Positions 53,267 to 62,710 of a stretch of DNA of 64,000 nucleotides are shown here, piece by piece; position 1 is the first letter of the stretch; the number at the start of each line of letters is the position of its first letter. This DNA is from Enhydrobacter sp. GTDB lineage: Bacteria > Pseudomonadota > Alphaproteobacteria > Reyranellales > Reyranellaceae. Position numbers and translations under genes: made by a program. The stretch covers positions 4,211,001 to 4,275,000 of the forward strand of contig NZ_CP126889.1 in NCBI RefSeq assembly GCF_030246845.1, given 5' to 3'. A model generated the notes under the pieces. That model did no database searches, was not told the DNA's origin, and was given only the letters and a program-made list of their open reading frames with translations.

Positions 53267-53295
53267 TTGAACGGAATGAAAAAGCCGGTCATATC
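53267..53295 (+). promoter_or_regulatory. Candidate recO promoter placing +1 at the start codon
   Basis: TTGAAC (53267-53272) and CATATC (53290-53295) are 17 bases apart. Transcription would begin about seven bases later, at the recO ATG (53302). There is no Shine-Dalgarno in the gap, so recO may be read from a leaderless mRNA. Confidence 0.45.
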
Positions 53296-53301
53296 CCGCG
53301 C

Positions 53302-54018
53302 ATGGAATGGAACGACCGCGCCATCGTGCTGGCGAACCGGCCCCATGGCGAAACCGGACGGGTGGTCTCGCTGCTGACGCGCGACCATGGCCGCCATGCG
53401 GGTTTCGTCCATGGCGGCGTTTCGCGCCGGGCGAGGCCGGTGTGGCAATCGGGCAACCTGGTCGAGGTCGAATGGCGGGCGCGGCTCGCCGAGCAGCTCG
53501 GCACGTTCACGGGCGAGCTGCGCGAGGCGCATGCCGCGCGCGCCCTCGACGACGCGGTCGAGCTGGCGGGGCTGGCGGCGGCCTGCGCCGTCGTCGACGC
53601 CGCGCTGCCCGAGCGCGAGCCGCATCCGGCGGTGTTCGACGGCTTCCAGGCCTTCCTGGCCGCGCTCGGCCATGCCGGCTGGCCTGCCATCTATGTGAAG
53701 CTGGAGCTCGGCCTCCTGCAGGAGCTGGGCTTCGGGCTCGATCTCGAGAAATGCGCGGTGTCGGCAACCACGCGCGATCTCGCCTATGTTTCGCCCAAGA
53801 CTGGCCGTGCGGTTTCGCGCGCGGCGGCCGAGCCTTACAAGGAGAGGCTGCTTCCCTTGCCGGCCTTTCTGTCCACCGGTGGCTTACCGGAAGATGACAA
53901 CGAGCTGCGCCAAGGTCTCGATCTTGCCGCCCATTTTCTCGAGCGGCACGTATTTTGGCCACACAACAAGCCCTTGCCTCCCGCGCGGTCGAGATTTATG
54001 GAAGCCTTGCTCCGCTAG
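53302..54018 (+). CDS. recO: DNA repair protein RecO
   Basis: RecO loads RecA with RecR in the RecFOR recombination route. The 238-residue protein starts MEWNDRAIVLANRPHGETG, the N-terminal OB fold (to about 80), followed by the helical RecO_C part with VKLELGLLQELGFGLDLEKCAV. The cysteine pair of the zinc site found in many RecOs is reduced to single cysteines here. recR lies near the other end of the window. Confidence 0.93.
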   Translation: MEWNDRAIVLANRPHGETGRVVSLLTRDHGRHAGFVHGGVSRRARPVWQSGNLVEVEWRARLAEQLGTFTGELREAHAARALDDAVELAGLAAACAVVDAALPEREPHPAVFDGFQAFLAALGHAGWPAIYVKLELGLLQELGFGLDLEKCAVSATTRDLAYVSPKTGRAVSRAAAEPYKERLLPLPAFLSTGGLPEDDNELRQGLDLAAHFLERHVFWPHNKPLPPARSRFMEALLR

Positions 54019-54072
54019 AACAACGATGGCTGCAGCGCCGATCGCAGCCGCTTCCCCTCTACGTCCCGGTCG

Positions 54073-56316
54073 ATGGCCAAACGCAGCACCAACGTCGTTC
54101 CGCTCGCCGCCGTGAAGCCGGTGCAATTCGGGCAGGCGCTCCAGGAGCGCTACCTGTCCTATGCGCTGTCCACCATCATGTCGCGCTCGCTGCCCGACGT
54201 GCGCGACGGTCTGAAACCGGTCCATCGTCGTCTTCTCTATGCCATGCGGCAGCTCCGGCTCGATCCGAACAGCGCCTTCAAGAAGAGTGCGCGCGTGGTC
54301 GGCGACGTGATCGGCCAGTACCACCCGCACGGCGATCAGTCGATCTACGATGCGCTCGTGCGCCTCGCCCAGGAATTCTCCGCCCGCTATCCGCTGATCG
54401 AGGGGCAGGGGAACTTCGGCAATATAGACGGCGATAATCCGGCGGCGATGCGCTACACGGAGGCGCGCCTTACCGAGGTCGCGGAGGCGCTGCTGGCGGG
54501 GATCGACGAGGACGCCGTCGACTTCCGGCCGAACTACGACGGCTCGGCGCAGGAGCCGGTCGTGCTGCCCGGCGGCTTCCCCAACCTGCTCGCCAACGGC
54601 GCGGCCGGCATCGCCGTCGGCATGGCGACCTCCATCCCGCCGCACAACGCGGGCGATCTCTGCGACGCGCTCCTGCATCTGATCCGCACGCCCAACGCGC
54701 GTATCGAGACGCTGGTCGATCTGGTGAAGGGTCCGGACTTTCCGACCGGCGGCCTGCTGGTCGAGCCGCGCGAGTCGATCGTCGAGGCGTACAGGACCGG
54801 GCGTGGCGCGTTCCGGCTGCGCGCGCGCTGGATCAAAGAGGAGCTGCCGCGCGGCCAGTATCGCATCATCGTCACGGAGATTCCCTACCAGGTCCAGAAG
54901 GGCAGGCTGATCGAGCGCGTCGCCGAGATCATCACCGCCAAGAAACTGCCGATCCTCGAAGACGTGCGCGACGAATCGGCGGACGACGTGCGCATCGTGC
55001 TCGATCCGCGCACCGGCAACGTGCCGGCCGAGCTCCTGATGGAGCAGCTCTTCAAGCTGACCGATCTCGAGATCCGCTTTCCGCTCAACCTCAACGTCCT
55101 CGACAAGGACAACACGCCGCGTGTGATGGACCTGCGCCAGGCGCTGCAGGCCTTCCTCGACCATCGTCGCGAGGTGCTGATCCGGCGCTCGACCTTCCGG
55201 CTGGCCGAGATCGAGCGGCGGCTGGAGATCCTCGATGGCTACCTCATCGCCTATCTCAACCTCGACAGGCTGATCAAGATCATCCGCGAGGAGGACGAGC
55301 CCAAGCCGAAGATGATCAGGGCCTTCGGGCTCACCGACCTGCAGGCCGAGGCGATCCTGAACATGCGGCTGCGCGCCCTGCGGCGGCTCGAGGAGTTCGA
55401 GATCAAGGGCGAGCACAAGAAGCTCACCGCCGAGCGCAAGGAACTGAAGGCGCTTCTCAAGGAGGAGAAGCTGCAGTGGCAGGCGATCGCGGCCGAGGTG
55501 CAGGAGATCAAGAACAAGTTCGGCGGCAAGACGGTGCTCGGCCGGCGCCGGACCGAGCTGGCCGACGCCCCCACCGAGGTCGAACATGCGGTCGAGGATT
55601 TCGTCGAGCGCGAGCCGGTCACGGTGGTGCTGTCGGAGAAGGGCTGGATCCGCGCCGCCAAGGGCCATCTCGACGACAAGGCCGCGGCCGAGCTCAAGTA
55701 CAAAGAAGGCGACCAGGCCAGGTTCGCGGTCCATGCGCAGTCGACCGACAAGATCCTGGTGTTCGGGACCAACGGCCGGTTCTACACGCTGCCCTGTGAT
55801 CGGCTGCCTGGCGCCCGTGGGCATGGCGAGCCGGTGCGGCTCATGATCGAGCTCGGCAACGAGCAGGACATCGTCCAGCTCGAAGTGCTGAAAGGGGGGC
55901 GCAAATTCCTGGTCGCGTCGGACGCCGGCCGCGGCTTCGTCGTGCCCGAGGACGAGGTCGTGGCGCAGACCAGGAACGGCAAGCAGGTCCTGAACCTCGC
56001 CGACGGCGAGAAGGCGGTGGTCTTGTCTGTCGTGCCCGGGGGCGCCGATTCGATCGCGGCACTGAGCGAGGGCCGCAAGCTCCTGATCTTCCCGATCGAG
56101 CAGGTGCCCGAGATGGGCCGCGGCCGCGGCGTGCTCTTGCAGAAGTCCAAAGCCGACCAGCTCTCGGATGCCCAGGCCTTCAGGCTGGCCGACGGCTTGC
56201 CCTGGGCCAGTCGGTTGATCCCGGCGGCCGAGCTCAAGTTCTGGCGCGGCGAGCGGGCGCAGGCCGGCCGCATGCCGGAGAAGGGCTGGCCTCGCGCCAC
56301 GCGTTTCAGGACCTGA
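54073..56316 (+). CDS. parC: DNA topoisomerase IV subunit A
   Basis: ParC with ParE decatenates daughter chromosomes. The 747-residue protein shows SYALSTIMSRSLPDVRDGLK, HGDQSIYDALVRLAQ with the quinolone-region residues, and the catalytic Tyr128 in NPAAMRYTEARL. The coiled gate region (about 370-500) and a C-terminal domain with loosely repeated blades (from about 500) follow. A gyrase box is not seen, which favours ParC over GyrA. parE is not in the window. Confidence 0.94.
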   Translation: MAKRSTNVVPLAAVKPVQFGQALQERYLSYALSTIMSRSLPDVRDGLKPVHRRLLYAMRQLRLDPNSAFKKSARVVGDVIGQYHPHGDQSIYDALVRLAQEFSARYPLIEGQGNFGNIDGDNPAAMRYTEARLTEVAEALLAGIDEDAVDFRPNYDGSAQEPVVLPGGFPNLLANGAAGIAVGMATSIPPHNAGDLCDALLHLIRTPNARIETLVDLVKGPDFPTGGLLVEPRESIVEAYRTGRGAFRLRARWIKEELPRGQYRIIVTEIPYQVQKGRLIERVAEIITAKKLPILEDVRDESADDVRIVLDPRTGNVPAELLMEQLFKLTDLEIRFPLNLNVLDKDNTPRVMDLRQALQAFLDHRREVLIRRSTFRLAEIERRLEILDGYLIAYLNLDRLIKIIREEDEPKPKMIRAFGLTDLQAEAILNMRLRALRRLEEFEIKGEHKKLTAERKELKALLKEEKLQWQAIAAEVQEIKNKFGGKTVLGRRRTELADAPTEVEHAVEDFVEREPVTVVLSEKGWIRAAKGHLDDKAAAELKYKEGDQARFAVHAQSTDKILVFGTNGRFYTLPCDRLPGARGHGEPVRLMIELGNEQDIVQLEVLKGGRKFLVASDAGRGFVVPEDEVVAQTRNGKQVLNLADGEKAVVLSVVPGGADSIAALSEGRKLLIFPIEQVPEMGRGRGVLLQKSKADQLSDAQAFRLADGLPWASRLIPAAELKFWRGERAQAGRMPEKGWPRATRFRT

Positions 56317-56320
56317 GCGG

Positions 56321-57127
56321 ATGGAGCCGGCGCTGATCTGGAAGACGCTGGTGATCGGCGTCATCGAGGGCCTTACCGAGTTCCTGCCGGTGTCCTCGAC
56401 CGGGCATATCGTCCTGTCCGAGATCGTTCTCGACTTCCAGGGCCCTCCCGGCAAGGTGTTCGATATCGTGATCCAGCTCGGCGCGATTCTCGCCGTCTGC
56501 GTCCTCTATCGCGCCAAGCTCTGGGCCACGGTGACCGGCGTGATGGAGCGCGAGCCCAGGGCAATGCGCTTCGCCGGCACCGTGCTGATCGCCTTCCTGC
56601 CCGCCGCCGTGGTGGGCGTGATCGCCTTCAAGTACATCAAGGAGCTTCTCGACAGCCCCATGGTGGTGGCCGTCGCCTTGCTGCTGGGCGGCATTGCGAT
56701 CCTGGTGATCGAGCGGCTGGTGCAGCGGCCGCGCATCAAGTCGGTCGACGACGTCGATTTCAGGACGGCGTTCTGGATCGGGGTCTGCCAGTGTCTCGCC
56801 ATGTGCCCCGGCGTGTCGCGATCGGGCGCCACCATCATGGGCGCGCGGGCTTTTCGCGTGGACCGTGCTACGGCCGCGGAGTTCTCCTTCTTCCTCGCCA
56901 TGCCGACGATGATCGGGGCGGGAGTCTACGACCTTTACAAGAACTGGAACGATCTGAGCTGGAACGGCAGTGCCGTGATCGCGCTGGGCTTCATCGCCGC
57001 GTTCCTCTCGGCGCTGGTCGTCGTCGGTCCCTTCGTGCGCTTCATCAGCCGACACGGATTCGCGGCCTTCGCCTGGTACCGCATAGCGATCGGCGCTTTG
57101 GCGATCGTTCTCCTGCTCCTGCATTGA
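56321..57127 (+). CDS. uppP: Undecaprenyl-diphosphatase
   Basis: UppP recycles the C55 lipid carrier for cell-wall synthesis by removing a phosphate. The 268-residue protein has eight predicted spans and the two family motifs: GVIEGLTEFLPVSSTGHI with the catalytic Glu cluster, and CPGVSRSGATIMGARAF with the Arg. It starts 4 bases after parC, so co-transcription is likely. The name bacA is a synonym for bacitracin resistance. Confidence 0.95.
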   Translation: MEPALIWKTLVIGVIEGLTEFLPVSSTGHIVLSEIVLDFQGPPGKVFDIVIQLGAILAVCVLYRAKLWATVTGVMEREPRAMRFAGTVLIAFLPAAVVGVIAFKYIKELLDSPMVVAVALLLGGIAILVIERLVQRPRIKSVDDVDFRTAFWIGVCQCLAMCPGVSRSGATIMGARAFRVDRATAAEFSFFLAMPTMIGAGVYDLYKNWNDLSWNGSAVIALGFIAAFLSALVVVGPFVRFISRHGFAAFAWYRIAIGALAIVLLLLH

Positions 57128-57192
57128 TACTTCCGGCGCCTCGGAGCGCGTGCCATAAGCCGGCACCGTTTTGGAGCAGTCAGGAGTAGTAG

Positions 57193-58299
57193 ATGCAACG
57201 GCGTAAATTTCTCCTCAACGCGGGCATCGGGGCCGCGGCGACGGCGGCCACCGGCGCAGTGGCGGCGCCTGCGATCGCCCAGTCCATGCCCGAGCTCAAT
57301 TGGCGTCTGACCTCGAGCTTCCCCAAATCTCTGGACACGCTCTATGGCGGGGCCGAGCGCTTCGCCAAGATCGTGGCGGAGGCGACCGACAACAAGTTCC
57401 AGATCCGCATCTTCGCCGCCGGCGAGATCGTGCCCGGCCTCCAGGTCGTCGACGCCGTGCAGAACGGCACGGTCGAGATCGGCCACACCGCCTCCTACTA
57501 TTTCTTCGGCAAGGACCCGACTTTCGCCCTGGGCACGGTGGTCCCGTTCGGCCTCAACACCCGCCAGATGAACGCGTGGCTGACCGAGGGCGGCGGCAGC
57601 GACATGCTCAACGACTTCTACAAAGGCTACAAGATCCACGGCATCGCGGCCGGCAACACGACGGCGCAGATGGGCGGCTGGTTCCGCAAGGAGATCCATA
57701 CCGTGGACGACCTGAAGGGCCTGAAGTTCCGCATTGCCGGGCTCGCCGGCAACGTGATGGCCAAGCTCGGCGTGGTGCCGCAGCAGATCGCTGGCGGCGA
57801 CATCTATCCGGCGCTGGAGAAGGGGGCGATCGACGCGGCCGAGTGGGTCGGGCCGTACGACGACCAGAAGCTCGGCTTCGCCAAGATCGCGCCGAACTAC
57901 TACTATCCCGGCTGGTGGGAAGGGAACGCGGCGATCCATATGTTCATCGGCCTCGACAAGTGGAATGCCCTGCCCAAGCATTATCAGGCGATCGTCAAGG
58001 CGGCATGCGCCGATACCAACAACTGGACAACGGCGAAGTACGACGCCGACAATCCCAAGGCGCTGCGCAAGCTGGTCGCAGGCGGCGCCAAGCTGCAGCC
58101 CTTCTCGCCGGCCATCATGGACGCGGCATTCAAGGCGGCCAACGAGGTCTATGCCGAGCTCACGGCGAAGAACGCCACCTTCAAGAAGGTCTACGAATCG
58201 ATGATGGCGTTCCGCAAGGACGAGGTGCTGTGGTTCCGGGTGGCGGAGAACACCTACGACAATTTCATGGCCCGTCAGTCGGCGGCCAACAAGCTCTGA
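57193..58299 (+). CDS. dctP: TRAP transporter substrate-binding protein, copy 1 (TakP-like)
   Basis: The 368-residue periplasmic protein begins with a Tat-type signal (MQRRKFLLNAGIGAAATAAT) and belongs to the DctP family. SSFPKSLDTLYGGAE, FAAGEIVPGLQVVDAVQNG, GGWFRKEI and IDAAEWVGPYDDQKLGF resemble the alpha-keto-acid binding protein TakP. Tat export suggests a folded or metal-bound ligand protein. AGGAG precedes the ATG. A copy of the same length follows at 58461, and the permease genes lie beyond it on the other strand. Confidence 0.9.
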   Translation: MQRRKFLLNAGIGAAATAATGAVAAPAIAQSMPELNWRLTSSFPKSLDTLYGGAERFAKIVAEATDNKFQIRIFAAGEIVPGLQVVDAVQNGTVEIGHTASYYFFGKDPTFALGTVVPFGLNTRQMNAWLTEGGGSDMLNDFYKGYKIHGIAAGNTTAQMGGWFRKEIHTVDDLKGLKFRIAGLAGNVMAKLGVVPQQIAGGDIYPALEKGAIDAAEWVGPYDDQKLGFAKIAPNYYYPGWWEGNAAIHMFIGLDKWNALPKHYQAIVKAACADTNNWTTAKYDADNPKALRKLVAGGAKLQPFSPAIMDAAFKAANEVYAELTAKNATFKKVYESMMAFRKDEVLWFRVAENTYDNFMARQSAANKL

Positions 58300-58318
58300 C
58301 GTCAGGCATCGAGCTGGA

Positions 58319-58348
58319 GAAAGCCCCGCATCCGCGGGGCTTTTCTTT
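58319..58348 (+). terminator. Terminator after dctP copy 1
   Basis: GCCCCGC (58323-58329) and GCGGGGC (58334-58340) form a hairpin with a four-base loop, followed by TTTTCTTTA. A nearly identical hairpin ends the second copy. Confidence 0.85.
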
Positions 58349-58460
58349 ATGGGCCCGTGGCCCCGCCACTTTTCATCCTCCCTGCGCTATGTCATAACTC
58401 CGGCCGCTTGCGTAGCGAAATGCTCGACAACAAGCGCAAGGTTGAGGGAGGAATAGTTCA

Positions 58461-59567
58461 ATGCAACGTCGTAAGTTCCTGCGTACCGCGGGGGTGGGAA
58501 GCGCCGCCGTCGCCGCAAGCGCCACTGTGGCCGCGCCGGCGATCGCGCAGTCGATGCCCGAACTCAAGTGGCGCATGACCTCGAGCTTCCCCAAGTCGCT
58601 CGACACGCTCTATGGCGGCGCCGAATATCTGGCGAAGGTCGTCTCCGACGCGACGGACAAGAAGTTCGAGATCAAGGTTTTCGCCGCGGGCGAGATCGTT
58701 CCCGGCCTGCAGGTCGTCGATGCCGTGCAGAACGGGACCGTCGAGATGGGCCATACGGCATCCTACTACTACTATGGCAAGGATCCGACCTTTGCGCTCG
58801 GCACCACGGTGCCGTTCGGCCTGAACACGCGTCAGATGAATGCCTGGAGCCGCTTCGGCGGCGGCGAGGACCTGCTGAACGACTTCTACAAGGGCTACAA
58901 GGTCTACGGCATGGTCGCCGGCAACACCGGCTGCCAGATGGGCGGCTGGTTCCGCAAGGAAATCAACACCGTCGACGATCTCAAGGGACTGAAGATCCGC
59001 ATCGGCGGGCTGGCCGGGCAGGTCATGGCCAAGCTCGGCGCGGTGCCGCAGCAGATCGCGGGCGGCGACATCTACCCGGCGCTGGAGAAGGGCACAATCG
59101 ATGCGGCCGAATGGGTCGGGCCGTACGACGACCAGAAGCTCGGCTTCAACAAGATCGCGCCGCACTACTACTATCCCGGCTGGTGGGAAGGCACCGCCGC
59201 GCTCCATGTCTTCGTCGGCCTCGACAAGTGGAACGCACTGCCGAAGAACTATCAGGAGATCCTGCGCGCCGCTTGCGCGGCCGCCAATTCCTGGATGACC
59301 GGCAAGTACGATGCGCAGAACCCGAAGGCGCTGCGCGAGCTGGTCGCGGGCGGCACCAAGCTGCATCCCTTCTCGCCGGCCATCATGGAGGCCTCGTTCA
59401 AGGCGGCCAACGACATCTATGCCGACATCATGGCCAAGAACGCCAATTTCAAGAAGGTGTACGATTCGATGACGGCGTTCCGCAAGGACGAGGTGCTGTG
59501 GTTCCGGGTGGCGGAGAACACCTACGACAACTTCATGGCCCACCAGTCGGCTGCCAACAAGCTCTGA
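58461..59567 (+). CDS. dctP: TRAP transporter substrate-binding protein, copy 2
   Basis: This protein has the same length (368) as the preceding one and clearly similar sequence throughout, including signal MQRRKFLRTAGVGSAAVAAS and AEWVGPYDDQKLGFNKIAPHYYYPGWW. Differences cluster in the signal and in ligand-adjacent loops (for example SRFGGGEDLLNDF against TEGGGSDMLNDF). GGGAGG precedes the ATG. The pair looks like a tandem duplication with divergence of specificity. A hairpin terminator follows. Confidence 0.9.
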   Translation: MQRRKFLRTAGVGSAAVAASATVAAPAIAQSMPELKWRMTSSFPKSLDTLYGGAEYLAKVVSDATDKKFEIKVFAAGEIVPGLQVVDAVQNGTVEMGHTASYYYYGKDPTFALGTTVPFGLNTRQMNAWSRFGGGEDLLNDFYKGYKVYGMVAGNTGCQMGGWFRKEINTVDDLKGLKIRIGGLAGQVMAKLGAVPQQIAGGDIYPALEKGTIDAAEWVGPYDDQKLGFNKIAPHYYYPGWWEGTAALHVFVGLDKWNALPKNYQEILRAACAAANSWMTGKYDAQNPKALRELVAGGTKLHPFSPAIMEASFKAANDIYADIMAKNANFKKVYDSMTAFRKDEVLWFRVAENTYDNFMAHQSAANKL

Positions 59568-59586
59568 CGGTCACGCGTCTTCGACG

Positions 59587-59614
59587 AAAAGCCCCGCATT
59601 TGCGGGGCTTTTTT
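59587..59614. terminator. Bidirectional terminator between dctP2 and dctM
   Basis: AAAAGCCCCGC (59587-59597) and GCGGGGCTTTTTT (59602-59614) with a four-base loop. A-run and T-run flank the stem, so it serves the + strand gene and the convergent minus-strand dctM. Confidence 0.87.
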
Positions 59615-59623
59615 CCGGGTCGG

Positions 59624-61216
59624 CTACTTGAAGATCGGGGCGGCGTTGTCCTCGGCCGGTGGCGGCTGCAGATCGATCTTGATCTTGTTCAGATCGACCT
59701 TCTCCGCCGGCTCGAGGAAGAAGGTGACCGACTTCGGCACGGAAATCACCAGCACCACCATGAAGAGCTGAAGCACCACCCACGGGATCGAGCCCCAGTA
59801 GATGTCCGAGCTCTTGACTTCCTTGGGGGCGACGGAGCGCAGGTAGAAGAGTGCGAAGCCGAACGGCGGATGCATGAACGAGGTCTGCACGTTCACGCAC
59901 AGCATCACGCCGAACCAGATCAGCGCCGCGTCGTGTCCGACCACCGGTTCGAGGATCTTCTGCGCCACCGGCGCCAGCATCGGCACGATGATGAAAGCGA
60001 TCTCGAAGAAGTCGAGGAAGAAGGCGAGGAAGAAGACGAACAGGTTGACGACGATCAGGAAGCCCCAGACGCCGCCGGGCAGGCTCGACATCAGGTGCTC
60101 GACCCAGCGGTTGCCGTCGACGCCCTGGAAGGTGATCGAGAAGCAGGTGGCGCCGACCAGGATGAAGGCCACCATCGCAGTGATGCGCATGGTCGCTTGG
60201 AAGGCCTGCACGATCAGGTCGCGCAGCTCCTTGACCTCCCAGGCCCGCCAGCACAGCCAGACGATGGCCGCGAACATGACCGTGAAGGCGGCCTTGAAGG
60301 CAAGCGATTCAAAGGCGAACAGGCCGATGAAAAAGCCGACCACGGCGGCGGCGCAGCCCGCGCCGAAGGCCCACTTGTCGAACATGGTCAGCGGCGCGTT
60401 GCGCACCACGGCCAGCACGATCGCGCCGATCGTGCCCATGGCGCCGGCCTCGGTTGGCGTCGCGAGGCCCATCATGATGGTACCGAGCACCAGGAAGATC
60501 AGGACGGCGGCGGGGATGATGCCCCAGGCGCACTTGATCAGCAGCTTCCTGCCGAACAGCGAGCGCGGCACCGGGGGCAGCGCGGCCGGCTTCACGATCG
60601 AGAGATAGAAGGTATAGCCGATGAACAGCACGATCTGCAGGATCGAGGGGCCCCACGCTCCGAGATACATGTCGCCCACCGAGCGGCCGAGCTGGTCGGC
60701 CAGCACGATCAGCACCAGCGAGGGCGGCACGAGCTGGGTGATGGTGCCCGAGGCCGCCAGCACGCCGGTGGCGTAGCGCATGTCGTACTTGTAGCGGACC
60801 ATGATCGGCAACGTGATCAGCGCCATCGCGATCACCTGCGCTGCCACCGTGCCGGTGATGGCGCCGAGGATGAATCCCACGATGATGGTCGAATAGCCGA
60901 GTCCGCCGCGCACCGGGCCGAAGAGCTGGCCCATCGATTCCAGCATGTCCTCGGCCAGCCCGCATTTCTCCAGGATCGCGCCCATGAAGGTGAAGAAGGG
61001 GATGGCGAGCAACAGCTCGTTCGACAGGATCGAGCCGAACACGCGGCCCGGAATGGCCTGCATGAAGGGCAGGGTGAAGTAGCCGAAGTCGATCGACAGG
61101 AAGCCGAAGAAGAAGCCGACCGCTGCCAGCGAGAACGCGACCGGATAGCCGATGATCATGAACACCACGAGGCCGGCGAACATGAGCGGCGGCATCCACT
61201 CGAGCGGGATGATCAT
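59624..61216 (-). CDS. dctM: TRAP transporter large permease
   Basis: DctM carries solute with sodium ions through the inner membrane. The 530-residue protein has about 14 spans and starts MIIPLEWMPPLMFAGLVVFM; FTFMGAILEKCGLAEDML and ASGTITQLVPPSLVLIVLAD are family segments. It is about 100 residues longer than the usual 430-residue form because of an inserted pair of helices near the middle (FDKWAFGAGCAAAVVGFF region). The ATG overlaps the stop of dctQ (ATGA). Its likely binding proteins are the two dctP genes on the facing strand. Confidence 0.92.
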   Translation of the reverse strand: MIIPLEWMPPLMFAGLVVFMIIGYPVAFSLAAVGFFFGFLSIDFGYFTLPFMQAIPGRVFGSILSNELLLAIPFFTFMGAILEKCGLAEDMLESMGQLFGPVRGGLGYSTIIVGFILGAITGTVAAQVIAMALITLPIMVRYKYDMRYATGVLAASGTITQLVPPSLVLIVLADQLGRSVGDMYLGAWGPSILQIVLFIGYTFYLSIVKPAALPPVPRSLFGRKLLIKCAWGIIPAAVLIFLVLGTIMMGLATPTEAGAMGTIGAIVLAVVRNAPLTMFDKWAFGAGCAAAVVGFFIGLFAFESLAFKAAFTVMFAAIVWLCWRAWEVKELRDLIVQAFQATMRITAMVAFILVGATCFSITFQGVDGNRWVEHLMSSLPGGVWGFLIVVNLFVFFLAFFLDFFEIAFIIVPMLAPVAQKILEPVVGHDAALIWFGVMLCVNVQTSFMHPPFGFALFYLRSVAPKEVKSSDIYWGSIPWVVLQLFMVVLVISVPKSVTFFLEPAEKVDLNKIKIDLQPPPAEDNAAPIFK

Positions 61217-61758
61217 TGCGTCGGCCTCTCGTAGTGGGCCTCGAGGCTCTCGACGGGAATCCCGATCAGGAAGGCGATGCGCTTGATGAGCTCGGAGACG
61301 CCCTGCAGAGCCACGAGCAGGAAGCCCAGCGGCAGCACTGCCTTGATCGGCCAGCGGAGCAGCCCGCCCGCATTGGACGAATGCTCACCGATCGCATAGG
61401 ACTGCATGAAGAAGGGCCACGAAAGCCACGCCAGGATGAGGCAGGTGGGCAGGAGGAAGATCAGAGTGCCCAGGATGTCGATCCAGAGCTGTCCTCGCCG
61501 GCCCAGCATCATGTAGAGAAGGTCGACGCGTACATGCTCGTTGCGCTTCAGCGTGTAGGCCGCACCGAACATGACGATGACGGCGAACATGTACCACTGC
61601 ACCTCGAGCCAGGCGTTCGAGCTCGTGTCGTAGGCGTAGCGGACCATGGCGTTGCCGCCGCTGACGAGACAGGCCAGCAACACCAGCCAGTTGCAGACGA
61701 CGCCGATCTTTTCGTTGACTATGTCGACAACCGCGCTGAACTTCAGCAGGAAGCGCAT
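61213..61758 (-). CDS. dctQ: TRAP transporter small permease
   Basis: The 181-residue four-span protein is the small membrane partner of DctM. It begins MRFLLKFSAVVDIVNEKIG, has VCNWLVLLACLVSGGNAMVRY, the EVQWYMFAVIVMFGAAYTLKRNEHVRVDLLY motif with conserved Glu/Trp/His, and a C-terminal helix before IPVESLEAHYERP. The 61759-61911 gap upstream holds TTGACG but no clear matching -10. Confidence 0.9.
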   Translation of the reverse strand: MRFLLKFSAVVDIVNEKIGVVCNWLVLLACLVSGGNAMVRYAYDTSSNAWLEVQWYMFAVIVMFGAAYTLKRNEHVRVDLLYMMLGRRGQLWIDILGTLIFLLPTCLILAWLSWPFFMQSYAIGEHSSNAGGLLRWPIKAVLPLGFLLVALQGVSELIKRIAFLIGIPVESLEAHYERPTQ

Positions 61759-61911
61759 TGCTCTCCCCGACTACCTTTTTCGTTCTTCTGAGCCCGTTTC
61801 GCCCCCCCGAGGCAGGCGCTCTCATAACGTGGTCCTTTCAGTCCCGCTAGGGCTTCGCGCGATTGTGAAAGGGGCGGGGGTGCGTCAAGTCGATCCACCC
61901 GTGGCATCTGC

Positions 61912-62646
61912 CTAGGGAGTGGGCAGTTCCATCCAGCCTTCGGGGCCGAAGAATTCGAGCGGCCGGAAGGAGCGCTTGTAGGCCATCTTGCTCGAATCGG
62001 CGATCCAGTAGCCGAGATAGACATAGGGCAGACCGCGCCGCGCCGCCGCGCCGGCCAGCCACAGGATCATATAGGTTCCCAGCCCGCGGCGCGGGTTCTG
62101 GGGGTCGAAGTAGCTGTAGACGGCCGATACGCCGCTCGACAGCCAGTCGACGAGGCAGGCGCCGACCAGCCGGCCCTCGGCCGAATCGTCGCGGAACTCG
62201 ATGATGGCGGTGTCGACCGGGCTTTCCTCGACCATCGCCCGGTAGTCGTCGAAATCCATGTCGGCCATGTCGCCGTCGTGATGGCGGGCCATGACGTAAC
62301 GCGAGAAGAGGGCATATTGCTCGCCGGTCGCCAGCGCCTGGGTCTCGACGGCATGGACATGCTCGTTGCGCCGCTGAATGCGGCGCTGGGCCCGGTTCGG
62401 CTCGAAGTCACGGACGCGGATACGGACCGGCACGCAGGCGCGGCAGCCGTCGCATAACGGCTTGTAGACGAAATGATGCGAGCGCCGGAAGCCGGCATCG
62501 GTCAGCGTGTCGTGCTGGGAGATCGCATCCGGACCGCTGAGCTCGGTGACGAGCTTCGTTTCCAGCCGGTGCGGCAGGTACGGACAGCGCATCGCCGGCG
62601 TGGTGCGGAAAAACCGCAGGGTCTGGAGGTTCTGGCGGATGAACAT
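61912..62646 (-). CDS. bpt: Bacterial aminoacyl-tRNA--protein transferase (leucyltransferase for acidic N-termini)
   Basis: Bpt adds Leu to proteins with N-terminal Asp or Glu (and oxidised Met in some), creating ClpS-recognised N-degrons. The 244-residue protein has the cysteine-rich N-domain AMRCPYLPH with CDGCRACVPVRIRV, the RRNEHV helix and the GNAT-like C-domain with LGYWIADSSKMAYKRSFRP. It complements Aat and ClpS/ClpA in the same window. It follows the DUF4126 gene on the minus strand; its own ATG has no strong ribosome site. Confidence 0.93.
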   Translation of the reverse strand: MFIRQNLQTLRFFRTTPAMRCPYLPHRLETKLVTELSGPDAISQHDTLTDAGFRRSHHFVYKPLCDGCRACVPVRIRVRDFEPNRAQRRIQRRNEHVHAVETQALATGEQYALFSRYVMARHHDGDMADMDFDDYRAMVEESPVDTAIIEFRDDSAEGRLVGACLVDWLSSGVSAVYSYFDPQNPRRGLGTYMILWLAGAAARRGLPYVYLGYWIADSSKMAYKRSFRPLEFFGPEGWMELPTP

Positions 62647-62710
62647 GATCGCTCGTCGAGAGTGTAGCGCGATCGGCCGCGAAGGAAAGCCGTAACGACG
62701 CTATTTCATT

